Positions 33,900-43,570 are shown, counted from the first letter of the stretch. The stretch is 64,000 bases of DNA from Bacteroidales bacterium (GCA_012837935.1 DUQG01000038.1:1-64000); one strand, 5' to 3'. The notes: generated by a model from the letters alone, not told the origin. Translations and numbers: made by a program.

Positions 33900-34838
33900 A
33901 TGGAAAATTTAATTATAAAACATATTGAAGTCCTTATTCGTCGCCACGATTACGTGATTGTGCCGGATTTGGGAGGTTTTGTGTTTCAAAAACAGTCCGC
34001 TGTAATTTTTCTTGAGCAAATAACACCACCTTTGGCAGTCGTTAGTTTTAATCCTTTGATGAAAATTTCTGACGGTTTGCTTGCTATTGAGATAGCTCGC
34101 TCGGAAAGAATTAGCTTTAGAGAATCCATGCAGTTGATAGAGAGTCAAGTGCTTATTGTAAAATCCATGTTGGCGCAAGGAAAGTCTGTGGATTTCGGAA
34201 ACTTAGGACTGTTGAAGATGGATAGTGACAAGAAGCTGATATTTGAGCCTTCGGGAAACAGTCGATTTATTCCGGTTAACTTTGGTTTAAGTCCTGTGCA
34301 TTATTCGCCAAGAACCCAGCAAACAGATCAGGATGATAGACGAGAAATACGTATTTTGTTGCCAACAAGAGCTAAAATTGCAAAATATGTAGCAGTGGCT
34401 ATGGTGGCAGCAGGAATTTTCTTTGCTAGTCCACAAATTGGTGAGAACTATCACAACTATAGTAACTTTAATCCGTTTTCTAAAATAACTCAGACAGAAG
34501 AGCAATCTGAAGTAATTCGCACTGAGACAGAAGAGGTTGTTGTGGATGATCTTGCAATTCAGGCTTTAGAGGAAGAAGTACAAGAAGTTGTAGTCGTTCC
34601 GGAGGTGGAATTGAAGCATCATGTGATTGTGTCCTGTATGAATACGCTTAAGGAGGCTGAAAGATACCGTGAATGGTTGAAGTCTCAAGATTATACAGAA
34701 GCACATATTTTAGAGCCGATTAAAACATACCGAATTTCTATTCAATCTTTTGAGACCAAAGAAGCTGCTATAGCATTTATGACTGAGTTGCGAAACACAA
34801 AATCTCAGTTTTCCGATGCTTGGGTGCTGAGCGAGTAA
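33900..34838 (+). CDS. HU-CCDC81-like and SPOR domain membrane protein
   Basis: 312 residues from the ATG at 33900 (a TTG one codon earlier is less likely). Residues 1-125 resemble the paired HU-like (HU-CCDC81 bacterial) domains: HIEVLIRRHDYVIVPDLGGF, FNPLMKISDGLLA and SVDFGNLGLLKMDSD. A transmembrane helix lies at about 162-180 (YVAVAMVAAGIFFAS). An acidic linker leads to a C-terminal SPOR domain (about 235-312, HHVIVSCMNTLKEAERYREW). SPOR domains bind septal peptidoglycan; the topology places the HU-like part in the cytoplasm. The role may be in cell division. Followed by a terminator. Confidence 0.82.
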   Translation: MENLIIKHIEVLIRRHDYVIVPDLGGFVFQKQSAVIFLEQITPPLAVVSFNPLMKISDGLLAIEIARSERISFRESMQLIESQVLIVKSMLAQGKSVDFGNLGLLKMDSDKKLIFEPSGNSRFIPVNFGLSPVHYSPRTQQTDQDDRREIRILLPTRAKIAKYVAVAMVAAGIFFASPQIGENYHNYSNFNPFSKITQTEEQSEVIRTETEEVVVDDLAIQALEEEVQEVVVVPEVELKHHVIVSCMNTLKEAERYREWLKSQDYTEAHILEPIKTYRISIQSFETKEAAIAFMTELRNTKSQFSDAWVLSE

Positions 34839-34878
34839 TTTAGGTTTTGTAGCAAAATATATTCCATATCCTTTTTAT

Positions 34879-34915
34879 AAAGATAGATTTCTTTCAAGAA
34901 ATTTATCTTTATTCT
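34879..34915 (+). terminator. terminator after HU-SPOR gene
   Basis: AAAGATAGATTTCTT (34879-34893) pairs with AAGAAATTTATCTTT (34896-34910) with one mismatch and a short loop, then ATTCTTTT. Confidence 0.65.
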
Positions 34916-34937
34916 TTTATATTCCAAATAAATATCT

Positions 34938-34977
34938 TATCTTTGCATCCGCTTTTCGAGAAAAAGCAAATTCAATT
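34938..34977 (+). promoter_or_regulatory. rpsP promoter and leader hairpin
   Basis: TATCTTTG (34938-34945) is followed by GCATCC and a GCTTTT...AAAAAGC hairpin (from 34951), then AAATTCAATT. Nearly the same string follows the -7 box of the tRNA-Gln gene (46514-46553). Confidence 0.6.
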
Positions 34978-35008
34978 AATTTATTCATTTTTAAAACATT
35001 TCGAGAAA

Positions 35009-35590
35009 ATGGCAGTAAAAATTAGATTGCAACGTCATGGTCGCAAAGCGTATCCTTATTACCACATTGTAATTGCTGACAGTCGCGCACCACGTGATGG
35101 CAAATTTGTAGAACGTATCGGTTCTTACAATCCAAACACCAATCCTGCAACGGTTAATTTGAACTTTGAACGTGCATTGTATTGGTTAAATGCAGGAGCA
35201 CAACCCACAGACACAGCTCGTAACATCCTTTCAAAAGAAGGTGTGATGTTGATGAAACATCTTCAAGGCGGTGTAAAAAAAGGTGCTTTTGATCAAGCAG
35301 AAGCTGAAAAACGTTTCAATGCTTGGAAAGCAAGCAAAGAAAAAGAAGTAAGCAAAACAAAAGAGCAAGTTGAAGCTGAAAAACAAGCCAAAATCAAAGA
35401 ACGCTTGAAAGCTGAACAAGAAATTCACAAAGCAAAAGTGAAAGAAATAGCTGCTAAAAAAGCGGAAGCACTAGAGGCTGAAGTTGAAAAAGCAGCCGAA
35501 GAAGCCGCGACTGAAGCTCAAGAAGAAGCACCTGCAACGGAGGAAACACCGGCAGCTGAGGCTACTGAAACGACTACAGAAGAAGCTTAG
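35009..35590 (+). CDS. rpsP: 30S ribosomal protein S16
   Basis: 193 residues from the ATG at 35009 (the longer frame from 34943 starts inside the promoter). Residues 1-80 are the S16 fold: [40 protein letters not shown] and [19 protein letters not shown]. Residues 100-193 are a Lys/Glu/Ala-rich coiled tail ending in an acidic Thr/Glu run; canonical S16 is about 80-90 residues. The tail is common in Bacteroidota S16. It is not followed by rimM or trmD, as it would be in many other phyla, but by a terminator. Confidence 0.96.
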   Translation: MAVKIRLQRHGRKAYPYYHIVIADSRAPRDGKFVERIGSYNPNTNPATVNLNFERALYWLNAGAQPTDTARNILSKEGVMLMKHLQGGVKKGAFDQAEAEKRFNAWKASKEKEVSKTKEQVEAEKQAKIKERLKAEQEIHKAKVKEIAAKKAEALEAEVEKAAEEAATEAQEEAPATEETPAAEATETTTEEA

Positions 35591-35604
35591 TGCTTCCAAT
35601 GATA

Positions 35605-35651
35605 TTCGACACAAAAAGAGACCCGAGTAATCGGGTTTTTTTTGTGTCGAA
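35605..35651 (+). terminator. terminator after rpsP
   Basis: Inner stem ACCCGA/TCGGGT with GTAA loop (35621-35636) inside an outer TTCGACACAAAAA/TTTTTTGTGTCGAA pairing. The spacer 35652-35851 shows nothing else. Confidence 0.85.
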
Positions 35652-35851
35652 ATTAAAGCAAATAAATGTATTAAAAAAATGCAATTTTTTAGGCTTGCAT
35701 CCGTTTGTGTTTTATAATATAGACCGATATTGTAAGACACTTGGTGATGGTGTCATCAGGCTTGTCAATAATATGAGTTTGAAGCAGTAGATATGCGAAA
35801 TAAAAGTGAGGATTTACATAAGCTTATCTAATAATGTTGAAGTAAAACACC

Positions 35852-37147
35852 TTGAAAGGAAATAGAGAAATAAAAGATGTGGTCTATCTGATGGCTTTGC
35901 AGGGATTAAACTATGTAGCGCCATTGATAGTTTTTCCATATTTGATGAAAGTGTTGGGGGCAGAAAAGTTTGGATACATCGGCTTTTCGTTATCTGTAAC
36001 ACAATATTTGATGTTGATAGTTGACTTTGGCTTTAATCTAACCGCAACGAAAAAAATAGCTATTGCCAAAAACAATCAAGAAGAACTAAATGAAATTTTT
36101 TCAGCTACTTTGTTTGCAAAACTTGTGTTGTTGATTATTAGTTTCATTATTTTGTTAATTGTTGCTTTTGCTATTCCTCGGTTTGCAGTCTATTCTTCCA
36201 CTATGATGATTATGTTTCTGATGGTGATTGCAAACACTTTTTCTTTTGTGTGGTTGTTTCAGGGTTTGGGCAAAATTAGACAAGTTTCAATTATTAATGG
36301 AATATCTAAGTTGTTGATATTACCTTTAACTTTTGTTCTTGTACGTTCTGCTGATGATTTTTTGTTCGCAGCATTGATACAATCAATGGTTTATATCTTT
36401 GGAAGTTTAATTGTTGTAGGAGTTCTTGTTAAACAAAAGTTTATTACTAAATGGATAAAAAGTACTAAAGAAAAGGTATTACGAGAGATAAAAGACGCAT
36501 TCCCAATATTTTTATCATCAGTAGCAACAAGTGTATATGTATCGTTATTTGTTGTTTTGCTAGCTTATTTCTCTACACCGGACGAAGTTGGGAAATACGC
36601 TGCTGTGGAAAAAATCATGCGGAGTGTTTGTTATTTTATTTTCATACCAATCTCGCAAGTATTTTATCCTAAAGTCAGTTCAATGGCATTCAACAATAGA
36701 AGCGAAGCTGTAATATTGATTCGTAAACTTTTGATAGTAGTGGCTGTTGGAATGGCAAGTATCTTTGTTGGAATGTATTTCTTCTCAGGAATTTTAATAG
36801 ATTTCTTGGGTGATGATTACAGAGACACAAAAATGATATTTAGAATTATGGCAATAATTCCTCTCTTTATCGGTATGGGTGGTATATTGGGTCAGTTGGG
36901 ATTATTAGGGTTAGGCGGAGATCTGGAAAAGAAAAAATTTCAAAATGTCTATTTTATAGCAGGCGGTGTTGCGGTTGTAAGCACATTTCTTTTGACGCCT
37001 CGTTTTCATGCTATAGGTGCATCAGTTTCGTTGCTCATTACGGAATTTGTTGTCTTTCTTTTTATGGCTTTAATTAGTAAAAAATATTTATTCAAAAATC
37101 TTTCACACAATGAATTGCTGTATGGGGCAAGTAAGAGTCCTAAATAG
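35852..37147 (+). CDS. polysaccharide flippase (Wzx-like, MATE/MOP superfamily)
   Basis: 431 residues with about 12 transmembrane helices and no signal peptide. The N-terminus (VVYLMALQGLNYVAPLIVFPYLMKVLGAEKFG) is typical of O-antigen/teichoic-acid flippases of the Wzx/RfbX group. It would flip undecaprenyl-linked oligosaccharide across the inner membrane. The start is a TTG: an in-frame stop lies at 35843-35845 and the next ATG is 13 codons in. First gene of the AT-rich polysaccharide cluster; a polymerase gene follows after 31 nt. Confidence 0.9.
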   Translation: MKGNREIKDVVYLMALQGLNYVAPLIVFPYLMKVLGAEKFGYIGFSLSVTQYLMLIVDFGFNLTATKKIAIAKNNQEELNEIFSATLFAKLVLLIISFIILLIVAFAIPRFAVYSSTMMIMFLMVIANTFSFVWLFQGLGKIRQVSIINGISKLLILPLTFVLVRSADDFLFAALIQSMVYIFGSLIVVGVLVKQKFITKWIKSTKEKVLREIKDAFPIFLSSVATSVYVSLFVVLLAYFSTPDEVGKYAAVEKIMRSVCYFIFIPISQVFYPKVSSMAFNNRSEAVILIRKLLIVVAVGMASIFVGMYFFSGILIDFLGDDYRDTKMIFRIMAIIPLFIGMGGILGQLGLLGLGGDLEKKKFQNVYFIAGGVAVVSTFLLTPRFHAIGASVSLLITEFVVFLFMALISKKYLFKNLSHNELLYGASKSPK

Positions 37148-37178
37148 TAATGAGTGAGTTTATAGATTATTCAGCATA

Positions 37179-38369
37179 ATGAGTCCGACTACTTTATTGA
37201 TAATAGTTTTAGGATTACTTTCTCTAACTGATTTTTTTAGAGGACAGAGGTATGAAACTTTGCATAGGCAATTATATGCTGTTGCATTGTTTTTCTTTTG
37301 TTTTATTGTTTCAATAAAGTATTATTACGGCTCAGATATTGTAACTTACTATCCTCATTATATCGCTACAGATACACCGCTAAAGTTAATCAGGGAAAAC
37401 ATCAACAATACAAGATTTGAGTTTGGATATGAATTGTATTGTAGTATCCTTAATTATATTGGGTTAAGCTTTTGGTGGATGACTTTCCTTATTACGGTCT
37501 TGTACTTTTACACGATAAATAAACTTTTTAAACGACTAAATGGGTATAAGATTTTTGCATTACTACTTATTGTTTTCTTTGAATATAATTTATTCTTTTT
37601 TGAATATAGGCAGTCTTTATCTGTAAGTTTCTTTATACTTAGTTTTTTAGCGTTAGAAGATAAGAAGTATTTTAGATACGTTCTTTTTACCATTCTAACT
37701 ATTTTATGCCACAAATCAGGGATAATTATTTCCGGATTAGCACTATTTGCCTTTCTAGTTAAGTTTCGGGCATATAGCAAAAAATACTATATTTTACTAT
37801 TTTTCTTGTTAGTAATTATGGTTTTTGTACCCATCAAAGAAGCTGTTATATCCTTGATGGAAATAGTGCCCCTAAATAGTACAATGGAAGCATCTATCAA
37901 GATGCATTTAGACTTAACGAAACAAATTCAAGCCATTTTAATCATTTATTTGATTTTGTTTTTCATATTGAGCTTTTTTGACATTAAAGATGTCTTTAAT
38001 AATAATTGGCACCGATTAATGATAGTATTCTTTTTTATCATTGTGTTCTTTTATCAAGATTACTTTTTATTGAACAGAATACGCTCTTATTTTATTCCTA
38101 TTGCTATTGTTTATGTAATTAATATCCTTGAATCTAAAATTACAAGAAAGCAATACAGCAATGTGCTAATTTTAATATTTGCTGTATATATAGTAATATT
38201 TTATAGTGGATTCAAGCTTCATACGGAAGATAAAAAAGCACAAAGTGGGGTTAATGAATTTACTACTGTTTTTGCATTAACGAAAGCGTCTGAAGGGGAA
38301 ATTAGAAATGAAAAGATGAAAAAAGCCAAAAAGTTCTGGGAAAATGAGTATAAAAAAACAAAGAAATGA
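37179..38369 (+). CDS. EpsG-family O-antigen/EPS polymerase (Wzy-like)
   Basis: 396 residues, about 10 transmembrane helices, with the EpsG-type features YGSDIVTYYPHY near residue 50 and FFEYRQSLSVSFFILSF in the middle, then CHKSGIIISG. EpsG/Wzy proteins link flipped repeat units into a long chain on the periplasmic face. It overlaps the following glycosyltransferase gene by 26 nt, which suggests translational coupling. Very AT-rich and rich in Phe/Ile/Tyr, unlike flanking genes. Confidence 0.82.
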   Translation: MSPTTLLIIVLGLLSLTDFFRGQRYETLHRQLYAVALFFFCFIVSIKYYYGSDIVTYYPHYIATDTPLKLIRENINNTRFEFGYELYCSILNYIGLSFWWMTFLITVLYFYTINKLFKRLNGYKIFALLLIVFFEYNLFFFEYRQSLSVSFFILSFLALEDKKYFRYVLFTILTILCHKSGIIISGLALFAFLVKFRAYSKKYYILLFFLLVIMVFVPIKEAVISLMEIVPLNSTMEASIKMHLDLTKQIQAILIIYLILFFILSFFDIKDVFNNNWHRLMIVFFFIIVFFYQDYFLLNRIRSYFIPIAIVYVINILESKITRKQYSNVLILIFAVYIVIFYSGFKLHTEDKKAQSGVNEFTTVFALTKASEGEIRNEKMKKAKKFWENEYKKTKK

Positions 38370-39243
38370 TGTTTCAGTAGTAATAGTCAGTTATAACACA
38401 GAAAAACTTCTCTATAATTGCATCAAATCTATTTATGAACAAACTAGTAGTTTGTCATTTGAAGTAATTGTGGTAGATAATAATTCAAGCGACAATTCTA
38501 CTGAAGTTATAGCTGAAAATTTCCCGGATGTTAAGGTAATAAAACTGCCTGAAAATGTAGGGTTTGGTAATGCAAGTAATTTAGGTGCTGATTATGCAAA
38601 TTCCAAATATGTGTTGTTCTTAAATAGCGACACTATATTGAAAAATAATGCTATAAAGTTGTTTTATGATTATTTTGAAACTCATAACAAAAGCAATGAT
38701 ATTGGTGCGATTGGAGGGCTTTTAATTGATGAAAACGATGAGATAATCCATTCTTTTGGTAGATTTCCTAAATTATCCAGAGATTTGGTGAGAATGCTGA
38801 AAGACCGATTTTATAAAACAACTCGAATATTCAAACGATATGTTAAAACATCAAATAAAACTATAGAATCAGGTTTTGTAGATTATATAACGGGAGCAGA
38901 TCTTTTTGTGCCCGTTGAAGTGTTTAAGAGATTAGGAGGATTTGATAAATACTTTTTTATGTATTTTGAAGAATCTGATTTACAGCTCAGAATGCAAAAG
39001 GAAGGCTTAAAGAGAATGGTCGTTGAAGGACCTTCAATTATACATTTAGAAGGTGCTTCTTTCAACAAACCCAAAACAAACTTAAAAAGAATATATTACG
39101 ATAGAAGTATGCTACATTTTTACTCTAAAAATCTTGGTTTTTTTTCATACTGTTTTTTATTCTTTGTGAAGTTAATGAATATTTTTAGCCTAAGATATAC
39201 TTTTAAGGAAAATATAGAATACATTAAAGCTTTAAGACGATAG
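38344..39243 (+). CDS. family 2 glycosyltransferase (rhamnosyltransferase-like)
   Basis: 299 residues. GT-A fold: VVIVSYNTEKLL at the start, VVDNNSSDNS, then NVGFGNASNLGAD and LFLNSDT (DxD-like metal site), and later the FFMYFEESDLQLRMQ acceptor-side motif with an ED/ES catalytic base, all typical of WbbL-like rhamnosyl or related transferases. It adds one sugar to the lipid-linked repeat unit at the cytoplasmic face. The ATG overlaps the polymerase gene by 26 nt. Donor and acceptor cannot be read. Confidence 0.87.
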   Translation: MSIKKQRNDVSVVIVSYNTEKLLYNCIKSIYEQTSSLSFEVIVVDNNSSDNSTEVIAENFPDVKVIKLPENVGFGNASNLGADYANSKYVLFLNSDTILKNNAIKLFYDYFETHNKSNDIGAIGGLLIDENDEIIHSFGRFPKLSRDLVRMLKDRFYKTTRIFKRYVKTSNKTIESGFVDYITGADLFVPVEVFKRLGGFDKYFFMYFEESDLQLRMQKEGLKRMVVEGPSIIHLEGASFNKPKTNLKRIYYDRSMLHFYSKNLGFFSYCFLFFVKLMNIFSLRYTFKENIEYIKALRR

Positions 39244-39248
39244 ACAGT

Positions 39249-40328
39249 ATGAAAAAAGCATTACTTGTAACCTATAACAACTTTTACGACAAAAACACAG
39301 GTGGTATGCAGTGTAGTTCAAGAAACTATGATGCAGTATCTTCTGTTTTTGATACAGATGTCTATTTGGCTCAAAGTCGTTTTTTTGATAAGTTGCTCTC
39401 TTTACTTTTCTTTTATTTTCCTACAATTACATTTAAGCATAATAAAGAAATTATTAAGCTCATATCAAAAAACAATTATAGCTTAATCTTTTTCGATGTA
39501 TCGCTATTTGGTATTACTCTCAAAAAAGTTGCAAGAAAAAATCCAAATTTGAATATTGTAACTTTTTTTCATAATGTAGAATACGATTACATTAACGTAA
39601 GATTTAATAAAAATATCATTAAATACCTTTATAAATTCTTGGCTTGGTATAATGAAAAGCTAACAATAAAGTATTCGAAATTCATTATTTCATTAAATAG
39701 AAGAGATAGTAATAGACTTAAAGAACTCTATAATAGGATGCCCGATATGGAAATTCCTATAACATTCGATGATAAGCTGAAAGAAGAACAGTTAAAACAA
39801 AAATGGAATACTTCACCCAAAACAGGTGAGCTGCTTTATGTGAGTTCTTATAATGAAAATAACCTTTTTTCTATAAAGTGGTTTATTGATAATGTGTTAG
39901 AAGAATTATCTCGTGATGTGAAATTGATTATAGTGGGTAAAGATTTTGAGGTAAAAAAGAAAGAACTTGAAGAAATTGGAAAAAATATAACGGTAGTAGG
40001 TACTGTGGATGATTTGTCTGAATACTATCTATCTGCTGATGCTATCGTTGCACCTATTTTCAAAGGTGCCGGAATGAAAGTGAAAGTTGCCGAAGCCTAT
40101 ATGTATGGCAAATATATTTTTGGAACAAATGAAGCTTTTGAAGGATATATATTGACGCCTTCTACTTTTGTTTGTAACACGAAAGCTGATTATGTTGACA
40201 GTCTTAATCACTTTTTCTCAGACAAAACTCGTCCAAAAAACAGTACAGAAAACAGGTCGGTATTTCAGGAAAATTATTCTTCTGAGACTTCAACTCAAAA
40301 ATTCAAAACTCTATTAGAACAGTTTTAA
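39249..40328 (+). CDS. glycosyltransferase, GT-B fold (GT4-like)
   Basis: 359 residues. The C-terminal Rossmann half contains ELLYVSSYNENNLFSIKWF, KLIIVGKDF, the segment YYLSADAIVAPIFKGAGMKVKV and EAYMYGKYIFGT, the nucleotide-sugar site of GT4-type enzymes in a divergent form. The N-terminal half binds the acceptor (NTGGMQCSSRNYDAV). It is 5 nt after the preceding glycosyltransferase gene, within the same operon. The sugar specificity is unknown. Confidence 0.8.
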   Translation: MKKALLVTYNNFYDKNTGGMQCSSRNYDAVSSVFDTDVYLAQSRFFDKLLSLLFFYFPTITFKHNKEIIKLISKNNYSLIFFDVSLFGITLKKVARKNPNLNIVTFFHNVEYDYINVRFNKNIIKYLYKFLAWYNEKLTIKYSKFIISLNRRDSNRLKELYNRMPDMEIPITFDDKLKEEQLKQKWNTSPKTGELLYVSSYNENNLFSIKWFIDNVLEELSRDVKLIIVGKDFEVKKKELEEIGKNITVVGTVDDLSEYYLSADAIVAPIFKGAGMKVKVAEAYMYGKYIFGTNEAFEGYILTPSTFVCNTKADYVDSLNHFFSDKTRPKNSTENRSVFQENYSSETSTQKFKTLLEQF

Positions 40329-40348
40329 CAAACACAAAACAAAAAAGA

Positions 40349-41473
40349 ATGATGCCAAAAAGAAATATTCTTATTGACGGTACAACTATCTTATCACAAA
40401 TGGATGGATTGTCTCAATACATTCTAAATATTGTAAGTTGGTTAGACGTGGAGAAAGCAAATTTCACTTTTATTGTACGACCAAACGAGTGCCCAACAGA
40501 CTACTTGGAGAAGTTTATTGCAAAAGGAATAAGTATAGAAGAAGTGGTAATTGCACCTATTGGACCAATAAGAGAATTGCAGTTTTTGCTTTTCTTTATG
40601 AAAAAAAGACGAAAGTATGATGCTGCTTTCTTTCCATCAAACCAATTTCCTGTTTTTGCAACATTGCCATCACTTTACACCATTCATGATTTAATTTATG
40701 AACAGTTTCCGGAACAATTAGGTAAGTTAAGTGGTTTGAAGCGCCTTTTTTTACATTGGAATGTTAAAGTTGGTTTACGTAAGGCAAATAAAGTAATTGC
40801 TGTATCAGATTATACAAGACAAGAAATTATTAAGTACCATGGTGAAAAACATAAAGATAAAATTGAAGTAATTCATGAGGGATGGGAGCACTTGAGCAAG
40901 CCACTACCTCTGACAGTTATTCAAAAACCATGGCTAAATTACATTTTTTATGTAGGTAATTCTCGTGGACATAAAAATTTAATAAACTTGTTATACGCTA
41001 TATTTAAAATAAAAGACAAGTTGCCTCAAAATTATGGTGTGCTTATATGTGGAAATACGATAAGTCTTCAAAAAAAGTACCAAGAACTAATTGAAAAAAT
41101 TAATCGGCAACGTCAAATAATTAGTTTTACAGGCTGGGTTTCTGATGAAGAGTTGATAGATTATTTTTCTAAAGCTAATGCGTTTATTTTTCCTTCTTTA
41201 TCAGAAGGATTTGGTATCCCTGTATTAGAAGCTTTTTATTATCAGGTACCCACTTTACTATCAAATCAGGGTTCACTTCCGGAAGTGGCAGGTGATTCTG
41301 CTATTTATTTTAATCCGAATGACAAAAGTGATATCGCTGGAAAAATAATGGATTTTATTAAAAATGAGGATGATATTGCTCCTAAGTTGAAATTAAAAGG
41401 AACTGAGAGGTTAAAAAAATTCGGATGGCAAAAGGCTAGTAATGAAATTTTGAAACAACTTCTGAAAATTTGA
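40349..41473 (+). CDS. family 4 glycosyltransferase (mannosyltransferase-like)
   Basis: 374 residues, GT-B fold. Motifs: ILIDGTTILSQMDGLSQYIL at the N-terminus, IHDLIYEQFPEQL, then YFSKANAFIFPSLSEGFGIP with the GT4 catalytic EGFGIPVLEAF, and SNQGSLPEVAGDSAIYFNP. The last set is typical of mannosyl- and related hexosyltransferases. It works at the cytoplasmic face on the lipid-linked oligosaccharide. A second ATG lies one codon downstream. Part of the polysaccharide operon. Confidence 0.87.
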   Translation: MMPKRNILIDGTTILSQMDGLSQYILNIVSWLDVEKANFTFIVRPNECPTDYLEKFIAKGISIEEVVIAPIGPIRELQFLLFFMKKRRKYDAAFFPSNQFPVFATLPSLYTIHDLIYEQFPEQLGKLSGLKRLFLHWNVKVGLRKANKVIAVSDYTRQEIIKYHGEKHKDKIEVIHEGWEHLSKPLPLTVIQKPWLNYIFYVGNSRGHKNLINLLYAIFKIKDKLPQNYGVLICGNTISLQKKYQELIEKINRQRQIISFTGWVSDEELIDYFSKANAFIFPSLSEGFGIPVLEAFYYQVPTLLSNQGSLPEVAGDSAIYFNPNDKSDIAGKIMDFIKNEDDIAPKLKLKGTERLKKFGWQKASNEILKQLLKI

Positions 41474-41498
41474 ATACTCCAAAGAAACATAATATCAA

Positions 41499-42614
41499 AT
41501 GAAAAATCTTAAAATTGCATTTATAGGAAATAGTTCGTTTACCATGCATAATTTCAGAATAAATCTTCTGAGAAGTTTGGTCAAACTTGGTTACGAGGTT
41601 GTTGTATTAGCACCTAAGGATAGTGATACAACTGGTTATATATCTAATAAGATTAGATATATTCCAATAAATGTTGATTGTAAAGGAGTAAATCCCATTA
41701 AAGATTTTATTCTAATGAATCAATTAAGAGTACTTTATGCCAAAGAAAAGTTTGATTTCATTTTCCACTACACTATTAAGCCTGTTATTTATGGCTCTAT
41801 AGCCGCAAAATTAACAGGAATAAAACATATCTCTGTTATTACCGGTCTTGGATATACGTTTCTAAATACAGGTTATTTGAATAAATTAGTAATATATTTG
41901 TACAGAAACTCATTAAAAAAAGCTGAGGAAGTTTGGTTTTTGAATCACGATGATCAAGATGTTTTTCTGTCTCGTCGAATTGTTGAAAAAAGTCGAACAA
42001 GAGTTATTAATGGCGAAGGGGTAAATGCACGTTTATTTCGCCCGATAAAAAAAGAAACAACAAAGTTCAAATTTCTCTTTATTGGTAGAATACTTTGGGA
42101 TAAAGGTTTTGGCGAATATGTAGCTGCATCAAGAATATTAAGAAAGAAGTATCCAGATGTGGAGTTCGAAGCATTGGGGTCTCTAGGCTCTGCTAATCCC
42201 TCTGCTATTCCTCGTGAAAAAATGGATGAATGGGTGGCTGAAGGTATAATTAATTATCTGGGTGAAACACATCAAGTGATACCTTTTTTATCAAATGCGT
42301 CATGTGTTGTATTACCTTCTTATCGTGAGGGAATTTCGCGAGTGTTGTTGGAGGCAAGCTCTATGGAAAAACCAATTGTTGCTACAAATGTAACGGGATG
42401 TCGGGATATTGTGCAAGATGGAGTAACCGGTTATTTATGTGAAGTAAGAAATGAGGAGAGTTTAGCTGAAGCGATGGAGAAAATTATTTTGCTTCCAAAA
42501 GAAGAACTTGAAGAAATGGGCAGAAAAGCACGTGAGATGGTATTGGAAAAATTTGACGAAAAAATTATTATGCAGGAATATAAAAATAAGCTGAAAGATA
42601 TTTTTCCAGAATAG
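41499..42614 (+). CDS. family 4 glycosyltransferase (PglA-like)
   Basis: 371 residues, GT-B fold. Motifs: FIFHYTIKPVIYGSIAAKL and VITGLGYTF, then LFIGRILWDKGFGEYVAAS and LPSYREGISRVLLEASSMEK, resembling the GalNAc/GlcNAc-adding PglA/Cap1E-type enzymes that act on undecaprenyl-diphospho sugars. This could be the second step after the initiating transferase, which is not in this cluster. It lies 25 nt after the preceding transferase gene. Confidence 0.85.
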   Translation: MKNLKIAFIGNSSFTMHNFRINLLRSLVKLGYEVVVLAPKDSDTTGYISNKIRYIPINVDCKGVNPIKDFILMNQLRVLYAKEKFDFIFHYTIKPVIYGSIAAKLTGIKHISVITGLGYTFLNTGYLNKLVIYLYRNSLKKAEEVWFLNHDDQDVFLSRRIVEKSRTRVINGEGVNARLFRPIKKETTKFKFLFIGRILWDKGFGEYVAASRILRKKYPDVEFEALGSLGSANPSAIPREKMDEWVAEGIINYLGETHQVIPFLSNASCVVLPSYREGISRVLLEASSMEKPIVATNVTGCRDIVQDGVTGYLCEVRNEESLAEAMEKIILLPKEELEEMGRKAREMVLEKFDEKIIMQEYKNKLKDIFPE

Positions 42615-42716
42615 TCAGTACTGTCATTTTAACATCGGAACAGGTAAAGAAATAAGCATTAGAGATTAGCTTAATAGATAATTGAAAAATAGGTTGCGAA
42701 AGAAATAGGTAAAATT

Positions 42717-43523
42717 ATGCTTAACATTTCCATCGTTATTTACAATCATTTGTTTGATGAGATTAAACCTCTGGTAAGCGAACTTGCCGGATTCTCCAAA
42801 ACAAACGAACTGTTTTTGGTGGATAATTCTGCCGTAGAAAACGATGAGTTTTTCTCATTTCCTGTTACTTATATTTTCAACGGTAAAAATCTCGGCTACG
42901 GTAAAGCACACAATATTGCTCTTCGGAAAACCATCAAGCAGAAAACACCTTATCATCTGGTTATAAACCCCGATGTGGAACTTCGTAGTGAAGTGTTGAC
43001 AGAACTTCTTGACTATATGGAACAACATCCGGATGTAGGACACGTAATGCCGAAAGTACTCTATCCGAATGGTGAAATACAATATCTCTGCAAACTCTTA
43101 CCAAAACCCTCTGATCTGATTTTTCGCCGTTTTCTGCCAAAATCTTGGTTTGAAAAGTCGAAAGCCAGATTTGAGTTGCGTCATTCGGGTTATGATAAAA
43201 TAATGGAAGTGCCTTATCTGTCCGGCTCTTTTATGTTGCTTCGCACCGAAGCTTTGGCGAAAGTCGGGCTTTTTGACGAGCGGTTTTTTATGTATCCCGA
43301 AGACATCGACCTGACAAGGCGAATGCATAGAAGATACAAGACTGTTTTTTATCCACATGTTAGCGTAATTCATCATCATGCGCAAGCTTCTTACAAAAAC
43401 CGGAAGATGTTGCTGATTCATTTGGTTAATTTAGCCAAGTATTTCAATAAGTGGGGCTGGTTTTTTGATGCGGAACGCAAAAAACTCAACGAAGATACGT
43501 TGAATAAGATAAAAATGTTGTAA
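42717..43523 (+). CDS. family 2 glycosyltransferase
   Basis: 268 residues, GT-A fold: NISIVIYNHLFDEIKPLV, FLVDNSA, NGKNLGYGKAHN and VINPDVEL (metal site), then FDERFFMYPEDIDLTRRMH with the catalytic-base ED pair. WbbL-type rhamnosyltransferases have this shape. Unlike the five genes before it, its codon and base use look like the chromosomal average, and it is separated by a 102-nt gap. It may be an older chromosomal gene next to the acquired cluster. Confidence 0.87.
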   Translation: MLNISIVIYNHLFDEIKPLVSELAGFSKTNELFLVDNSAVENDEFFSFPVTYIFNGKNLGYGKAHNIALRKTIKQKTPYHLVINPDVELRSEVLTELLDYMEQHPDVGHVMPKVLYPNGEIQYLCKLLPKPSDLIFRRFLPKSWFEKSKARFELRHSGYDKIMEVPYLSGSFMLLRTEALAKVGLFDERFFMYPEDIDLTRRMHRRYKTVFYPHVSVIHHHAQASYKNRKMLLIHLVNLAKYFNKWGWFFDAERKKLNEDTLNKIKML

Positions 43524-43570
43524 ATTTGTAGAAATATACAGAATTTATTCACTTAGTTCGTTTTTTGATT

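Noticed and set aside
35590-35790. 66-codon open frame after rpsP
   Set aside because: It overlaps the rpsP terminator and shows no protein-like composition or start signal.
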